NCBI RefSeq assembly: GCF_019834675.1
Contig: NZ_JABUBU010000004.1
Span: 1-64,000 of the forward strand
Source of the DNA: Rhodococcoides corynebacterioides
GTDB lineage: Bacteria; Actinomycetota; Actinomycetes; Mycobacteriales; Mycobacteriaceae
Length of the DNA: 64,000 nt
Direction of reading: 5' to 3'
A program made the translations under genes and the position numbers. The notes below the pieces were generated by a model. It ran no database searches. It saw only the letters and a list, made by a program, of their open reading frames with translations, and had not been told where the DNA came from. Positions 53,565-61,706 of this stretch are shown piece after piece (the first letter of the stretch is position 1; the number at the start of each line of letters is the position of its first letter).

Positions 53565-55093
53565 ACCAGGAGAACTCGGTCGTGTCCACGCCGTCCGGAA
53601 ACCCGGCCGCCCACCTGCCCGCCGACGAGGGTGCCCTCGCCGACCTGCCCGAGGATCTCTCGCGCGTGCACATGGTGGGCATCGGCGGCGCCGGCATGTC
53701 CGGCATCGCGCGCATCCTGCTCTCCCGCGGCGGCGCGGTGTCCGGTTCGGACGCCAAGGAGAGTCGGGGAGTCAAGGCGCTCCGGGCGCGCGGCGCGCTC
53801 GTGCGCATCGGGCACGACGCGTCGGCGCTCGACATGCTCGACGGGGGACCGACGGCGGTGGTGACCACCCACGCGGCGATTCCCAAGACAAACCCGGAAC
53901 TGGTGGCGGCGGGGGAGCGCGGGATTCCCGTTCTGCTGCGTCCCGCGGTGCTCGCGCGCCTCATGGCGGGCTTCCGCACGGTCCTCGTCTCGGGCACGCA
54001 CGGTAAGACGTCGACCACGTCGATGCTGGTCGTGGCCCTGCAGCACTGCGGCGCCGACCCGTCGTTCGCGGTGGGCGGGGAGCTCAACGAGGCCGGCACC
54101 AACTCCCACCACGGCACCGGTGACGTGTTCGTCGCGGAGGCCGACGAGAGCGACGGGTCGCTGCTGCAGTACGACCCCGACCTGGTCGTCGTCACCAACG
54201 TCGAGGCCGACCATCTCGACTACTTCGGCAGCGAGGAGGCGTACATGCAGGTGTTCGACGACTTCGTCGCGCGCCTGCGTCCGGGTGGCGCCCTGGTGGT
54301 GTGCACCGACGATCCCGGCTCGCTCGCGCTCGCCCGTCGGATCGCCGAGCGGGCGCCGGAGGGGGTCCGTCTGCTCGCCTACGGCGCCGACGACGTCGAC
54401 CTCGCGGGTGTGGAGACCGGCGCACGATTGCTCGGGTGGAAGCCGGAGGACACCGGCGGCGTCGTCCACTTCCGGCTCGCGGGGGAGGAGCGGGACCGCA
54501 CGGTGCGGCTGGGCGTGCCCGGTCGCCACATGGCGCTCAACGCCATGGCGGCGATGGTCGCGGCCATCGAGCTCGGCGCCGATCCCGACACGGTCGTCGA
54601 GGGTCTGGCCGGGTTCGCCGGGGTGCACCGGCGGTTCCAGTTGCGCGGCCGCGAGCGTGGAGTGCGCGTGTTCGACGACTACGCCCACCACCCGACGGAG
54701 GTGCGCGCCGTGCTCGGCGCCGCCGCCGACCTGGTCCGCACCGCGGACACCGAGCATCCGGGCCGGGTGCTCGTCGTCTTCCAGCCGCACCTGTACTCCC
54801 GCACGGCCACCTTCGCCGACGAGTTCGCCGCGGCTCTCGACCTTGCCGACGAGGTCGTCGTGCTCGACGTCTACGGCGCTCGCGAGGAACCGGTGCCGGG
54901 CGTGAGCGGTGCGACCGTCGCGCGCGCGGTCACCAAGCCGGTGCACTACCAACCGGATCTGTCGGCGGTGCCGCGCCAGGTCGCGCATCTGGTCGAGGCC
55001 GGCGACGTCGTGGTCACGATGGGCGCGGGCGACGTCACCATGCTCGGGTCCCAGATTCTCGACGCGTTGCGCTCGACTCTGCCGCGGGGCTGA
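53561..55093 (+). CDS. murC: UDP-MurNAc:L-alanine ligase
   Basis: 510-residue Mur ligase adding the first stem residue. It has a [15 protein letters not shown]ossmann loop, P-loop [21 protein letters not shown] and DDYAHHPTE in the C-terminal domain. The GTG at 53561 overlaps the murG stop; a second in-frame GTG at 53582 has CCAGGAG upstream and could be the main start. Order murG-murC-ftsQ is standard. Confidence 0.97.
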   Translation: MNQENSVVSTPSGNPAAHLPADEGALADLPEDLSRVHMVGIGGAGMSGIARILLSRGGAVSGSDAKESRGVKALRARGALVRIGHDASALDMLDGGPTAVVTTHAAIPKTNPELVAAGERGIPVLLRPAVLARLMAGFRTVLVSGTHGKTSTTSMLVVALQHCGADPSFAVGGELNEAGTNSHHGTGDVFVAEADESDGSLLQYDPDLVVVTNVEADHLDYFGSEEAYMQVFDDFVARLRPGGALVVCTDDPGSLALARRIAERAPEGVRLLAYGADDVDLAGVETGARLLGWKPEDTGGVVHFRLAGEERDRTVRLGVPGRHMALNAMAAMVAAIELGADPDTVVEGLAGFAGVHRRFQLRGRERGVRVFDDYAHHPTEVRAVLGAAADLVRTADTEHPGRVLVVFQPHLYSRTATFADEFAAALDLADEVVVLDVYGAREEPVPGVSGATVARAVTKPVHYQPDLSAVPRQVAHLVEAGDVVVTMGAGDVTMLGSQILDALRSTLPRG

Positions 55094-55127
55094 CGGTGGG
55101 CTGCTGCACGCGGTCCGGGTCGGGCCG

Positions 55128-55952
55128 ATGACGGGTGCGCGCGGGGGACGCGCGACCGGCCGGCGACGTCCCGCGGCGCCTCGTCGCGTGGGCGCCCCGC
55201 GGTCGTCCCAGCGGTCGTCGTCCTCGCGGTCGTCGGGGTCGGAGCGGCGCACCCGGACCTCCGATCGGACCCGACCCGCCCGGGAGCCGCGGATCGGCCG
55301 TCGTGCTCGTGTCGCGATCGTGGCCGCGGTCGTCGCGTCGGCGGTGTTCCTCGGGGTGTCGTGGTTCGGACCGATCTGGGCCGTCGACACCGTCGACGTC
55401 ACGGGCAACGCCGCGGTGGACCGGCAGGAAATCGTGACGACGTTGGCCGTGGCCGAGGGCACGCCGCTGCCGCGGGTGGACACGGACGCCGCGGCGACGC
55501 GTGTCGCGGGCATTCCGAAGGTCGCGTCGGTGCGCGTCCAACGTGTCTATCCCTCGACGGTCCGGGTGACCGTGCGAGAACGGGTGCCGGTGGTCTTCTT
55601 CGACGCACCCGACGGCACGCACCTGATGGACGCCGAGGGGGTCGACTTCGCCGTCGAACCGCCGCCGCCGGGCGTCGTCCGTCTGGTGGCAGCGAGCCCG
55701 TCGTACGGCAATCTCGAGACGCGGGCGGCGTTGGACGTGCTCGCGGTGCTGCCGCCGCCGCTGCGGTCGCAGGTCGTGCAGATCGACGCGCCCACCATCT
55801 CCAACGTCTCGCTCACGTTGGTCGACGGACGGGTCGTGGTGTGGGGGAGCAGCGAGGACGGCGAGTACAAGGCGTCGATCGCTCTGCCGCTGCTCACGCA
55901 GCCCGGCCGGACCTACGACGTGTCGAGTCCGGACCTGCCGACCGTCAGGTGA
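55128..55952 (+). CDS. ftsQ: Cell division protein FtsQ
   Basis: 274-residue bitopic division protein. The cytosolic N terminus (about 1-60) is very rich in Arg/Ser, followed by one transmembrane helix (about 63-83), a POTRA domain beginning VDTVDVTGNAAVDRQEI, and a beta domain to the C terminus. FtsQ recruits FtsL/FtsB and regulates FtsWI. The start ATG lies 34 bp after the murC stop without a strong ribosome site, so a nearby alternative is possible. ftsZ follows after 206 bp with its own promoter. Confidence 0.93.
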   Translation: MTGARGGRATGRRRPAAPRRVGAPRSSQRSSSSRSSGSERRTRTSDRTRPAREPRIGRRARVAIVAAVVASAVFLGVSWFGPIWAVDTVDVTGNAAVDRQEIVTTLAVAEGTPLPRVDTDAAATRVAGIPKVASVRVQRVYPSTVRVTVRERVPVVFFDAPDGTHLMDAEGVDFAVEPPPPGVVRLVAASPSYGNLETRAALDVLAVLPPPLRSQVVQIDAPTISNVSLTLVDGRVVVWGSSEDGEYKASIALPLLTQPGRTYDVSSPDLPTVR

Positions 55953-56070
55953 CCCGCGTGAGGACATCTCACGACGGACCCGCCGGAATTCTCGGCTTTT
56001 CTCGGTGCGTCTCGGCGCGCCTCCCGGACGCCGGAGTCGGCGGTCTCTAGCGTTTGCCCGGTCGAACTAC

Positions 56071-56094
56071 TTGACATAACTATAACCCTATGGT
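56071..56094 (+). promoter_or_regulatory. ftsZ promoter region
   Basis: The most AT-rich stretch of the window, TTGACATAACTATAACCC followed by TATGGT, lies 65-90 bp before the ftsZ start. TTGACA (56071-56076) is a perfect -35, but TATGGT (56089-56094) is only 12 bp downstream, so the -10 assignment is unclear. AACC-CTA-TGGTT (56084-56095) is a small dyad that may be an operator. Similar sequence precedes ftsZ in related genera (from memory). Confidence 0.65.
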
Positions 56095-56158
56095 TCACGT
56101 TGAGGGTTTCGACTCGAGCATCTCGACGACACACACCAACCACGGAAGGCGAGAGCCC

Positions 56159-57346
56159 ATGACGCCCCCGCACAACTACCTCGCCGTAATCAAGGTCGTC
56201 GGCATCGGCGGCGGCGGCGTCAACGCGGTCAACCGCATGATCGAACAGGGACTCAAGGGAGTCGAGTTCATCGCGGTCAACACCGACGCCCAGGCGCTGC
56301 TCATGTCCGACGCCGACGTCAAGCTCGACGTCGGCCGCGAACTCACCCGCGGCCTCGGCGCCGGCGCCGATCCCGAGGTCGGCCGCAAGGCCGCCGAGGA
56401 CCACAAGGACGAGATCGAAGAGGTGCTCAAGGGCGCCGACATGGTCTTCGTCACCGCGGGTGAGGGCGGCGGCACCGGAACCGGCGGCGCGCCCGTCGTG
56501 GCCAGCATCGCGCGCAAGCTCGGCGCTCTCACGGTCGGCGTCGTCACCCGTCCCTTCTCGTTTGAGGGCAAGCGCCGTGGGGGACAGGCCGACACCGGCA
56601 TCCAGTCCCTCCGCGAGTCGTGCGACACCCTGATCGTCATTCCCAACGACCGGCTGCTGCAGCTCGGCGACGCGGCGGTCAGCCTCATGGACGCGTTCCG
56701 CTCCGCCGACGAGGTGCTGCTGAACGGCGTCCAGGGCATCACCGACCTGATCACCACCCCCGGACTGATCAACGTCGACTTCGCCGACGTCAAGGGCGTC
56801 ATGTCCGGCGCCGGCAGCGCGCTGATGGGCATCGGCTCCTCGCGCGGCGAGGGTCGGGCCATCAAGGCCGCCGAGGCCGCGATCAACTCCCCGCTGCTCG
56901 AGGCGTCCATGGAAGGTGCGCGCGGCGTGCTGCTCTCCATCGCCGGCGGGTCCGACCTGGGCCTCTTCGAGATCAACGAGGCCGCGTCGCTGGTGCAGGA
57001 AGCCGCCCACATCGACGCCAACATCATCTTCGGCACCGTCATCGACGACTCGCTCGGTGACGAGGTGCGGGTCACCGTCATCGCGGCCGGCTTCGACGGC
57101 AGCGGCCCCGCCCGTCGCCCCGTCGAGGCCGCGCCCGGTCAGACCCGCGCCGCCACCGTCGGGTCCGGACGGGCCGGCGACCTCCATACCGAGGACGACG
57201 GACCCGCCGTGTTCCGCGACGCCCCCACCAAGTCGTCGCTCCCGCCGATCGGGGAGCGCGCCGCCCGTGCGACGGGTCATCCGGTGCGCGTGTCCGACGA
57301 CGAGGGCGACGACGACGTGGACGTCCCCTCCTTCATGCGTCGGTGA
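56159..57346 (+). CDS. ftsZ: Cell division protein FtsZ
   Basis: 395-residue tubulin-like GTPase forming the Z ring. The GTP signature is [12 protein letters not shown] (about 101-112), N-terminal [12 protein letters not shown] binds nucleotide, and the T7 loop [11 protein letters not shown] is intact. The C-terminal peptide [11 protein letters not shown], which binds SepF and FtsW, is conserved after a short linker. The frame is open to 56090 but the ATG at 56159 ([15 protein letters not shown]) is the family start, preceded by AAGGCGAGAG. Confidence 0.98.
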   Translation: MTPPHNYLAVIKVVGIGGGGVNAVNRMIEQGLKGVEFIAVNTDAQALLMSDADVKLDVGRELTRGLGAGADPEVGRKAAEDHKDEIEEVLKGADMVFVTAGEGGGTGTGGAPVVASIARKLGALTVGVVTRPFSFEGKRRGGQADTGIQSLRESCDTLIVIPNDRLLQLGDAAVSLMDAFRSADEVLLNGVQGITDLITTPGLINVDFADVKGVMSGAGSALMGIGSSRGEGRAIKAAEAAINSPLLEASMEGARGVLLSIAGGSDLGLFEINEAASLVQEAAHIDANIIFGTVIDDSLGDEVRVTVIAAGFDGSGPARRPVEAAPGQTRAATVGSGRAGDLHTEDDGPAVFRDAPTKSSLPPIGERAARATGHPVRVSDDEGDDDVDVPSFMRR

Positions 57347-58089
57347 GCGCTCCCGGCCGACCGACCGGCTACCGCGTCCGGCGCGTGACCACGTCACGCG
57401 CCGGAGGCGTGTCCAAGCCTCCCTACGACGCGTTCAACCTCGGCGACCACGTCGGTGACAGCCCGGCGGACGTCGCGGCGAACCGGCGGCGACTCGCGGA
57501 GAAGATCGGGCTGACCCCGGATCGGCTCGTGTTCATGGACCAGATCCACGGACGGACCGTCACGGTGGTCGACGGGTCGGTGCGCGAGACCGTCCCGGCG
57601 ACGGACGCGCTGGTCACCACCGAGCGCGACCTCGCGTTGGTGGTGCTCGCGGCCGACTGCGTGCCGGTGCTGCTCTCCGACGATCACGCGGGCGTCATCG
57701 CGGCGGTGCACGCCGGGCGGATCGGCGCCCGCGTCGGCATCGTCCCGCGCGTCCTCGACGCGATGGTCGCGGCAGGTGCGTCGGTGTCGCGCATCGAGGG
57801 ATTCCTCGGACCCGCGGCCGGCGGCGAGGACTACGAGGTCCCGGCGGCGATGCAGCGTGACGTGGAGGCGCACCTGCCCGGCAGCGCGACCCGCACGCGC
57901 AAGGGCACCCCCGGGCTCGACATCCGCGCGGGCCTGCGTCGACAACTGCTCGAGGCCGGCGTCGCCGGGGTCGCGGTCGATCCGCGGGAGACCATCACCG
58001 ATCGGACCCTGTTCAGCCACCGGCGCGGCGCCCCGACCGGGCGGCACGCGGGTGTGATCTGGATGGACACGAGCGGAGCGCGATCGTGA
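57343..58089 (+). CDS. Peptidoglycan editing factor family protein (YfiH/PgeF, laccase-domain)
   Basis: 248-residue polyphenol oxidase-fold protein. PgeF enzymes remove L-Ser wrongly added in place of L-Ala on UDP-MurNAc, and related human FAMIN acts on purine nucleosides. Metal-site motifs are [17 protein letters not shown] and AVHAGRIGA; the last departs from the common HAGWRG. The GTG overlaps the ftsZ stop as GTGA and the next gene overlaps likewise. Position matches Rv2149c. Confidence 0.9.
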   Translation: MSAPGRPTGYRVRRVTTSRAGGVSKPPYDAFNLGDHVGDSPADVAANRRRLAEKIGLTPDRLVFMDQIHGRTVTVVDGSVRETVPATDALVTTERDLALVVLAADCVPVLLSDDHAGVIAAVHAGRIGARVGIVPRVLDAMVAAGASVSRIEGFLGPAAGGEDYEVPAAMQRDVEAHLPGSATRTRKGTPGLDIRAGLRRQLLEAGVAGVAVDPRETITDRTLFSHRRGAPTGRHAGVIWMDTSGARS

Positions 58090-58853
58090 CGGGCGGGGAG
58101 GCCACGGGCGGGGGTGTAGCGGGTGGGGACACCGACCGTCGTGCCTACCTCACCGAGCACCTCGACGCCGTGCGGTCCCGCCTTCTCGACGCGTGCCGCG
58201 CGGCCGATCGGGACCCGAGCGGAGTGACGCTGCTCCCGGTGACGAAGTTCTTCCCGGCGTCGGACGTCGCGATTCTCCGCGACCTCGGCTGCCGCGAGTT
58301 CGGCGAGTCGCGTGAGCAGGACGCCGCACCCAAGGTGACGGCTCTGCGCGAGGCTCCCGGCGACGACGTCCGGTGGCACATGATCGGCCACCTCCAGCGG
58401 AACAAGGCCCGCGCGGTCGCGCAGTGGGCGTATGCGGTGCATTCCGTGGACAGCCTGCGTCTCGTCGACGCCCTGCAGCGTGGGGTGGATCGGGCCCGGG
58501 AGGACGGCGTCCGCGACACCGACCTCGAGGTGTACGTGCAGGTGAGTCTGGACGGCGACACCCACCGCGGCGGCGTGGATCGCGGCGAGCTGGACGCGGT
58601 GGCCGACGCGGTCGCACAGGCGTCGGGTCTGACGCTCGCGGGCCTCATGGCGGTGCCGCCCCTGGAGTCCGATCCGGACGCCGCGTTCGCCGATCTCGCC
58701 GGTCTCCACCAGTGGCTTCTGCGGTCGCACCCGTCCGCCACCGGCCTGTCGGCGGGGATGACCGGCGACCTCGAGGAGGCGGTGCGACACGGCTCCACGT
58801 GTGTGCGTGTCGGAACCGCGATCCTCGGCCCCCGGCCCGTAACCTCGCCTTGA
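58086..58853 (+). CDS. YggS family pyridoxal-phosphate homeostasis protein
   Basis: 255-residue single-domain PLP-binding TIM barrel. The lysine that forms the Schiff base is in LLPVTKFFP (about residue 50), and the C-terminal GTAILGPR phosphate loop is conserved, as is MIGHLQRNKA. It stabilises free PLP and amino-acid balance. The N-terminal 20 residues are a Gly-rich extension. Its start overlaps the YfiH stop as GTGA, continuing the ftsZ transcript. Confidence 0.93.
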   Translation: MTGGEATGGGVAGGDTDRRAYLTEHLDAVRSRLLDACRAADRDPSGVTLLPVTKFFPASDVAILRDLGCREFGESREQDAAPKVTALREAPGDDVRWHMIGHLQRNKARAVAQWAYAVHSVDSLRLVDALQRGVDRAREDGVRDTDLEVYVQVSLDGDTHRGGVDRGELDAVADAVAQASGLTLAGLMAVPPLESDPDAAFADLAGLHQWLLRSHPSATGLSAGMTGDLEEAVRHGSTCVRVGTAILGPRPVTSP

Positions 58854-58961
58854 CGGCATGAACCACAGGAACCTCGAGATTCACACGAGTCACTGGGGCA
58901 CCGGTGGTTCGCCCCACCGCTTCGCCCCGCACTGCATCACCACGCCAAGGAAGGTCGACCG

Positions 58962-59630
58962 ATGAGCACGCTCCACAAAGTCAAGGCTTACTTCGGCATG
59001 GTCCCACTCGACGAGTACGAGGACGACTACCTCGACGACACCGACGCCCCCGTGGCGCGGTCGTCGCGCGGTGGGTACGGGCGAGCGATGGACGACTACG
59101 ACGCCGAGCCCGCGTACGACGCCGAGCCCGCCTACGCCGGCGCCCGCCGCGGCGACGAGTACGCCGACTACGAGGACGCCGCACCGCGACGCCCCTCGCA
59201 CGTCGCTCCGCTGTCCTCGCGCAGCGCCGGTGGCCGCGCCGGCGGTCTGCGGTCCACCGGACCGTCCACTCGCGGCGCCCTGGCGATGGACACGCGGTCC
59301 GAGCCGCGTCCCGAGCCGCGCCGTTCCGTGTCCGTCGACGACGGGGGTCCCGTGTCCACCATCACCACCCTGCGCCCGCGCGACTACGGCGAGGCCCGCA
59401 CCATCGGCGAGCGGTTCCGCGACGGCACGCCCGTCATCATGGATCTCGTCGAGATGAGCAACGCCGACGCCAAGCGGCTCGTCGACTTCGCCGCGGGTCT
59501 GGCGTTCGCGCTCCGTGGCTCGTTCGACAAGGTGGCCACCAAGGTGTTCCTGCTCTCGCCGGCCGACGTCGACGTCTCCGCCGAGGAGCGTCGTCGCATC
59601 GCCGAGAACGGCTTCTACAACCAGCAGTGA
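58962..59630 (+). CDS. sepF: Cell division protein SepF
   Basis: 222-residue membrane tether of FtsZ. A short N-terminal amphipathic helix ([13 protein letters not shown]) binds membrane, an acidic/low-complexity linker (about 18-125) follows, and the C-terminal SepF domain (about 130-222) contains [16 protein letters not shown] and [14 protein letters not shown]. In actinobacteria lacking FtsA and ZipA, SepF is the essential FtsZ anchor and binds the FtsZ C-terminal peptide. AAGGAAGG precedes the ATG. Confidence 0.96.
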   Translation: MSTLHKVKAYFGMVPLDEYEDDYLDDTDAPVARSSRGGYGRAMDDYDAEPAYDAEPAYAGARRGDEYADYEDAAPRRPSHVAPLSSRSAGGRAGGLRSTGPSTRGALAMDTRSEPRPEPRRSVSVDDGGPVSTITTLRPRDYGEARTIGERFRDGTPVIMDLVEMSNADAKRLVDFAAGLAFALRGSFDKVATKVFLLSPADVDVSAEERRRIAENGFYNQQ

Positions 59631-59637
59631 GCGCCCG

Positions 59638-59656
59638 GCCGATCCGCCCGATCGGC
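59638..59656 (+). terminator. Weak hairpin after sepF
   Basis: GCCGAT-CCGCCCG-ATCGGC lies 8 bp after the sepF stop. It lacks a T-run and could attenuate readthrough into yggT. Confidence 0.3.
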
Positions 59657-59781
59657 GGCGCGGCGGTGACGACTGGCAGAGTGGAACCGTGAACAAGTCG
59701 AGGAATCGAACCGTGATCGTGTCACCGAGGTCCGTAGGGCGATGCGGTGTCGCCCAGCACTGCGCGGGGTCGGTGAGCTGA

Positions 59782-60060
59782 GTGTTCGCCGTTCTCTACT
59801 TCGTTCTGTTCCTCTTCTGGCTCCTGCTGATCGGCCGGGTCGTGGTGGAGTTCATCCGGTCGTTCGCGCGGGACTGGCATCCGACCGGCGTGATGGTCGT
59901 GATCCTCGAGGCGATCTTCACGGTGACCGATCCGCCGGTGAAGTTCCTGCGCCGGATCATCCCGCCGCTGAACCTCGGCGGCGTTCGCCTGGATCTGTCC
60001 ATCATGGTGTTGCTGTTCATCGTGTTCATCTTGATGCGCGTGGTGCAGAGCGCCGGGTGA
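59782..60060 (+). CDS. YggT family membrane protein
   Basis: 92-residue protein with two hydrophobic segments (about 1-22 and 60-85) flanking a short amphipathic region with the conserved PVKFLRRIIPP motif. YggT proteins neighbour sepF and divIVA in many bacteria and are linked to division or osmotic protection. The GTG start follows a 151-bp gap after sepF. Position matches Rv2146c. Confidence 0.92.
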   Translation: MFAVLYFVLFLFWLLLIGRVVVEFIRSFARDWHPTGVMVVILEAIFTVTDPPVKFLRRIIPPLNLGGVRLDLSIMVLLFIVFILMRVVQSAG

Positions 60061-60075
60061 TCCTGCGCGTCGGGT

Positions 60076-60104
60076 GTGACAGAATGATCCGTCAGGGACA
60101 TACT
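60076..60104 (+). promoter_or_regulatory. Candidate wag31 promoter
   Basis: GTGACA (60076-60081) and CATACT (60099-60104) with a 17-bp spacer lie about 210 bp before wag31, just after yggT. An imperfect hairpin in the leader (about 60138-60174, arms near GCCGAGCG and CGCTCGCC) may affect mRNA stability. Confidence 0.4.
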
Positions 60105-60315
60105 CGGCCCCGTCGTTTGTGTTCTACAACTGAAATCGCCCGCCGAGCGGTGATCGTCGCGATCGCTCGCCGGGCCCCTGTCCACCCCGTGACTGCGTGT
60201 CCCACCCCGGACGCGAGTTGCCGTCGGAGGCGACACCCGTCGTCCACGACCGAACTGTCCGCGTAGTCGCTAGTCGATGCTCCACCGCTCTCGAGACGCG
60301 TGAAGGGATCCTTCC

Positions 60316-61185
60316 ATGCCGCTGACTCCCGCCGATGTGCACAACGTCGCGTTCAGCAAGCCGCCCATCGGTAAGCGCGGTTACAACGAGGACGAGGTCG
60401 ACGCCTTCCTCGACCTGGTCGAGCAGGAGCTGTCGCGCCTGATCGAGGAGAACGCCGACCTGCGTCAGCGCGTGGGTGAGCTCGATCAGGAGCTCGCCGA
60501 CGCCAAGTCGTCGTCCTCCCGGCAGAGCGCCGCCGCTCCCGCCCCGGCCGCTGCGCCCACCCCGGCGCCCGCGCCGCGTCCCGAGCCGCCCAAGCCGGCC
60601 CCCGTGGTGCAGGCTCCGGCTCCCGCCGCAGCTCCCGCGGCCGCCGCTCAGGGTGGCGGCGACTCCAACATGCAGGCCGCCAAGATCCTCGGCCTCGCGC
60701 AGGAGATGGCGGACCGTCTGACCGGCGACGCCAAGACCGAGTCCGAGCAGCTGCTCGGATCCGCTCGCGCCAACTCGGACCGCCTGGTCAGCGAGGCCCA
60801 GAGCCGGGCCGAGTCGCTTGTCTCCGAGGCCCGCCAGAAGGCCGACGCGCTGCTCGCCGACGCCCAGACGCGGTCCGAGACCCAGCTGCGCCAGGCCAAG
60901 GAGAAGGCCGACGCTCTCGAGAGCGATGCCGAGCGCAAGCACACCGAGATCATGGCGACCATCAACCAGCAGCGGTCCGTGCTCGAGGAGCGCATCGAGC
61001 GTCTGAAGACGTTCGAGCGCGAGTACCGCGTGCGCCTGAAGTCGTACCTGGAATCCCAGCTGCAGGAGCTCGACCAGCGCTCGTCCGCGCTGCCGGTCGA
61101 CAGCGGCCAGGATCCGTTCACCAAGGACAACGGCCAGGGGTCGTCGTCCTTCGGGCAGTCGTCGTACGCCAAGGGCAACAACTGA
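60316..61185 (+). CDS. wag31: Polar growth scaffold Wag31 (DivIVA)
   Basis: 289-residue coiled-coil scaffold that marks cell poles and directs apical wall synthesis. The conserved N-terminal DivIVA domain ([17 protein letters not shown], then [16 protein letters not shown]) binds membrane. A Pro/Ala-rich linker (about 75-115) separates it from a long coiled coil (about 120-255) rich in Ala/Glu/Arg/Lys, and a polar tail follows. GAAGGGATC precedes the ATG. The linker region in mycobacterial Wag31 carries the PknA/PknB phosphorylation site. Confidence 0.97.
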   Translation: MPLTPADVHNVAFSKPPIGKRGYNEDEVDAFLDLVEQELSRLIEENADLRQRVGELDQELADAKSSSSRQSAAAPAPAAAPTPAPAPRPEPPKPAPVVQAPAPAAAPAAAAQGGGDSNMQAAKILGLAQEMADRLTGDAKTESEQLLGSARANSDRLVSEAQSRAESLVSEARQKADALLADAQTRSETQLRQAKEKADALESDAERKHTEIMATINQQRSVLEERIERLKTFEREYRVRLKSYLESQLQELDQRSSALPVDSGQDPFTKDNGQGSSSFGQSSYAKGNN

Positions 61186-61251
61186 CGTGACCACCTCACC
61201 GGCCGCGACGGCCGGTGAGGTCGGGGGGATGGGAATCGACGGGGTGAGTCC

Positions 61252-61431
61252 GTGCTGGTCCTGACGCTGGTCGCGGCCGGTGTCGGTTTCGCGTTGCTGG
61301 TCGTGTCCCTCGTCACCGGGTCGGTGGTGTGGGCGTGGGCCTGCATCGCGGTCTGCCTCGCCGGCGCGATCCTGTTGCTCCTCGGCCTGCTGTCGGGTCG
61401 ACGGGGATTACCCCGTCGTCGTTGGCGGTAG
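61252..61431 (+). CDS. Small membrane protein after wag31 (Rv2144c-like position)
   Basis: 59-residue protein, GTG to TAG, with two hydrophobic helices (MLVLTLVAAGVGFALLVVSL and a second around AWACIAVCLAG) and a basic C-terminal tail (GRRGLPRRRWR). The topology suggests an inner-membrane hairpin with cytosolic tail. Codon use has the strong third-position GC of real genes here. No clear ribosome site precedes the GTG. It lies between wag31 and the ileS leader; M. tuberculosis has a membrane protein gene in the same place. Function unknown. Confidence 0.72.
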   Translation: MLVLTLVAAGVGFALLVVSLVTGSVVWAWACIAVCLAGAILLLLGLLSGRRGLPRRRWR

Positions 61432-61469
61432 ACTCCCTTCCACTGTTCGTACATCGCACGATCACAGCG

Positions 61470-61700
61470 TCACCAGCGACGATCCGGCCATCACCGGGGA
61501 GCTGTCCGGAAGAACGGCGCCGCACCGAGCCGATCGGGGCCGCGCTCAGTAGAACCGGACGGGACGAGCCCGTCACAGCTCGACCGAGAGTGGGTCGCCG
61601 CCCCAGCGGGGTCGGCGGCCAAGCGGGGTGGTACCGCGGCTTCGGCGCCGGGCGCGTCCGACAGTTCGTCCCCGTGCCGTGACGACACAGGCACAGGAGT
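61470..61700 (+). ncRNA. T-box leader of ileS (ultrashort stem I type)
   Basis: The leader contains the short specifier stem CGATCCGGCCATCACCGGGGAG with an ATC (isoleucine) specifier at 61490-61492, followed by GGAAGAACGG and AGTAGAACCGGACGGG elements, GAGAGTGGGTCGCC, and the T-box sequence GGTGGTACCGCGG (61627-61639) that pairs with the uncharged tRNA acceptor end. This matches the actinobacterial ileS T-boxes that regulate translation by exposing or hiding the ribosome site, here ACAGGAG at 61693-61699. No terminator with T-run is seen, which supports translational control. Confidence 0.92.
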
Positions 61701-61706
61701 TCCGCC

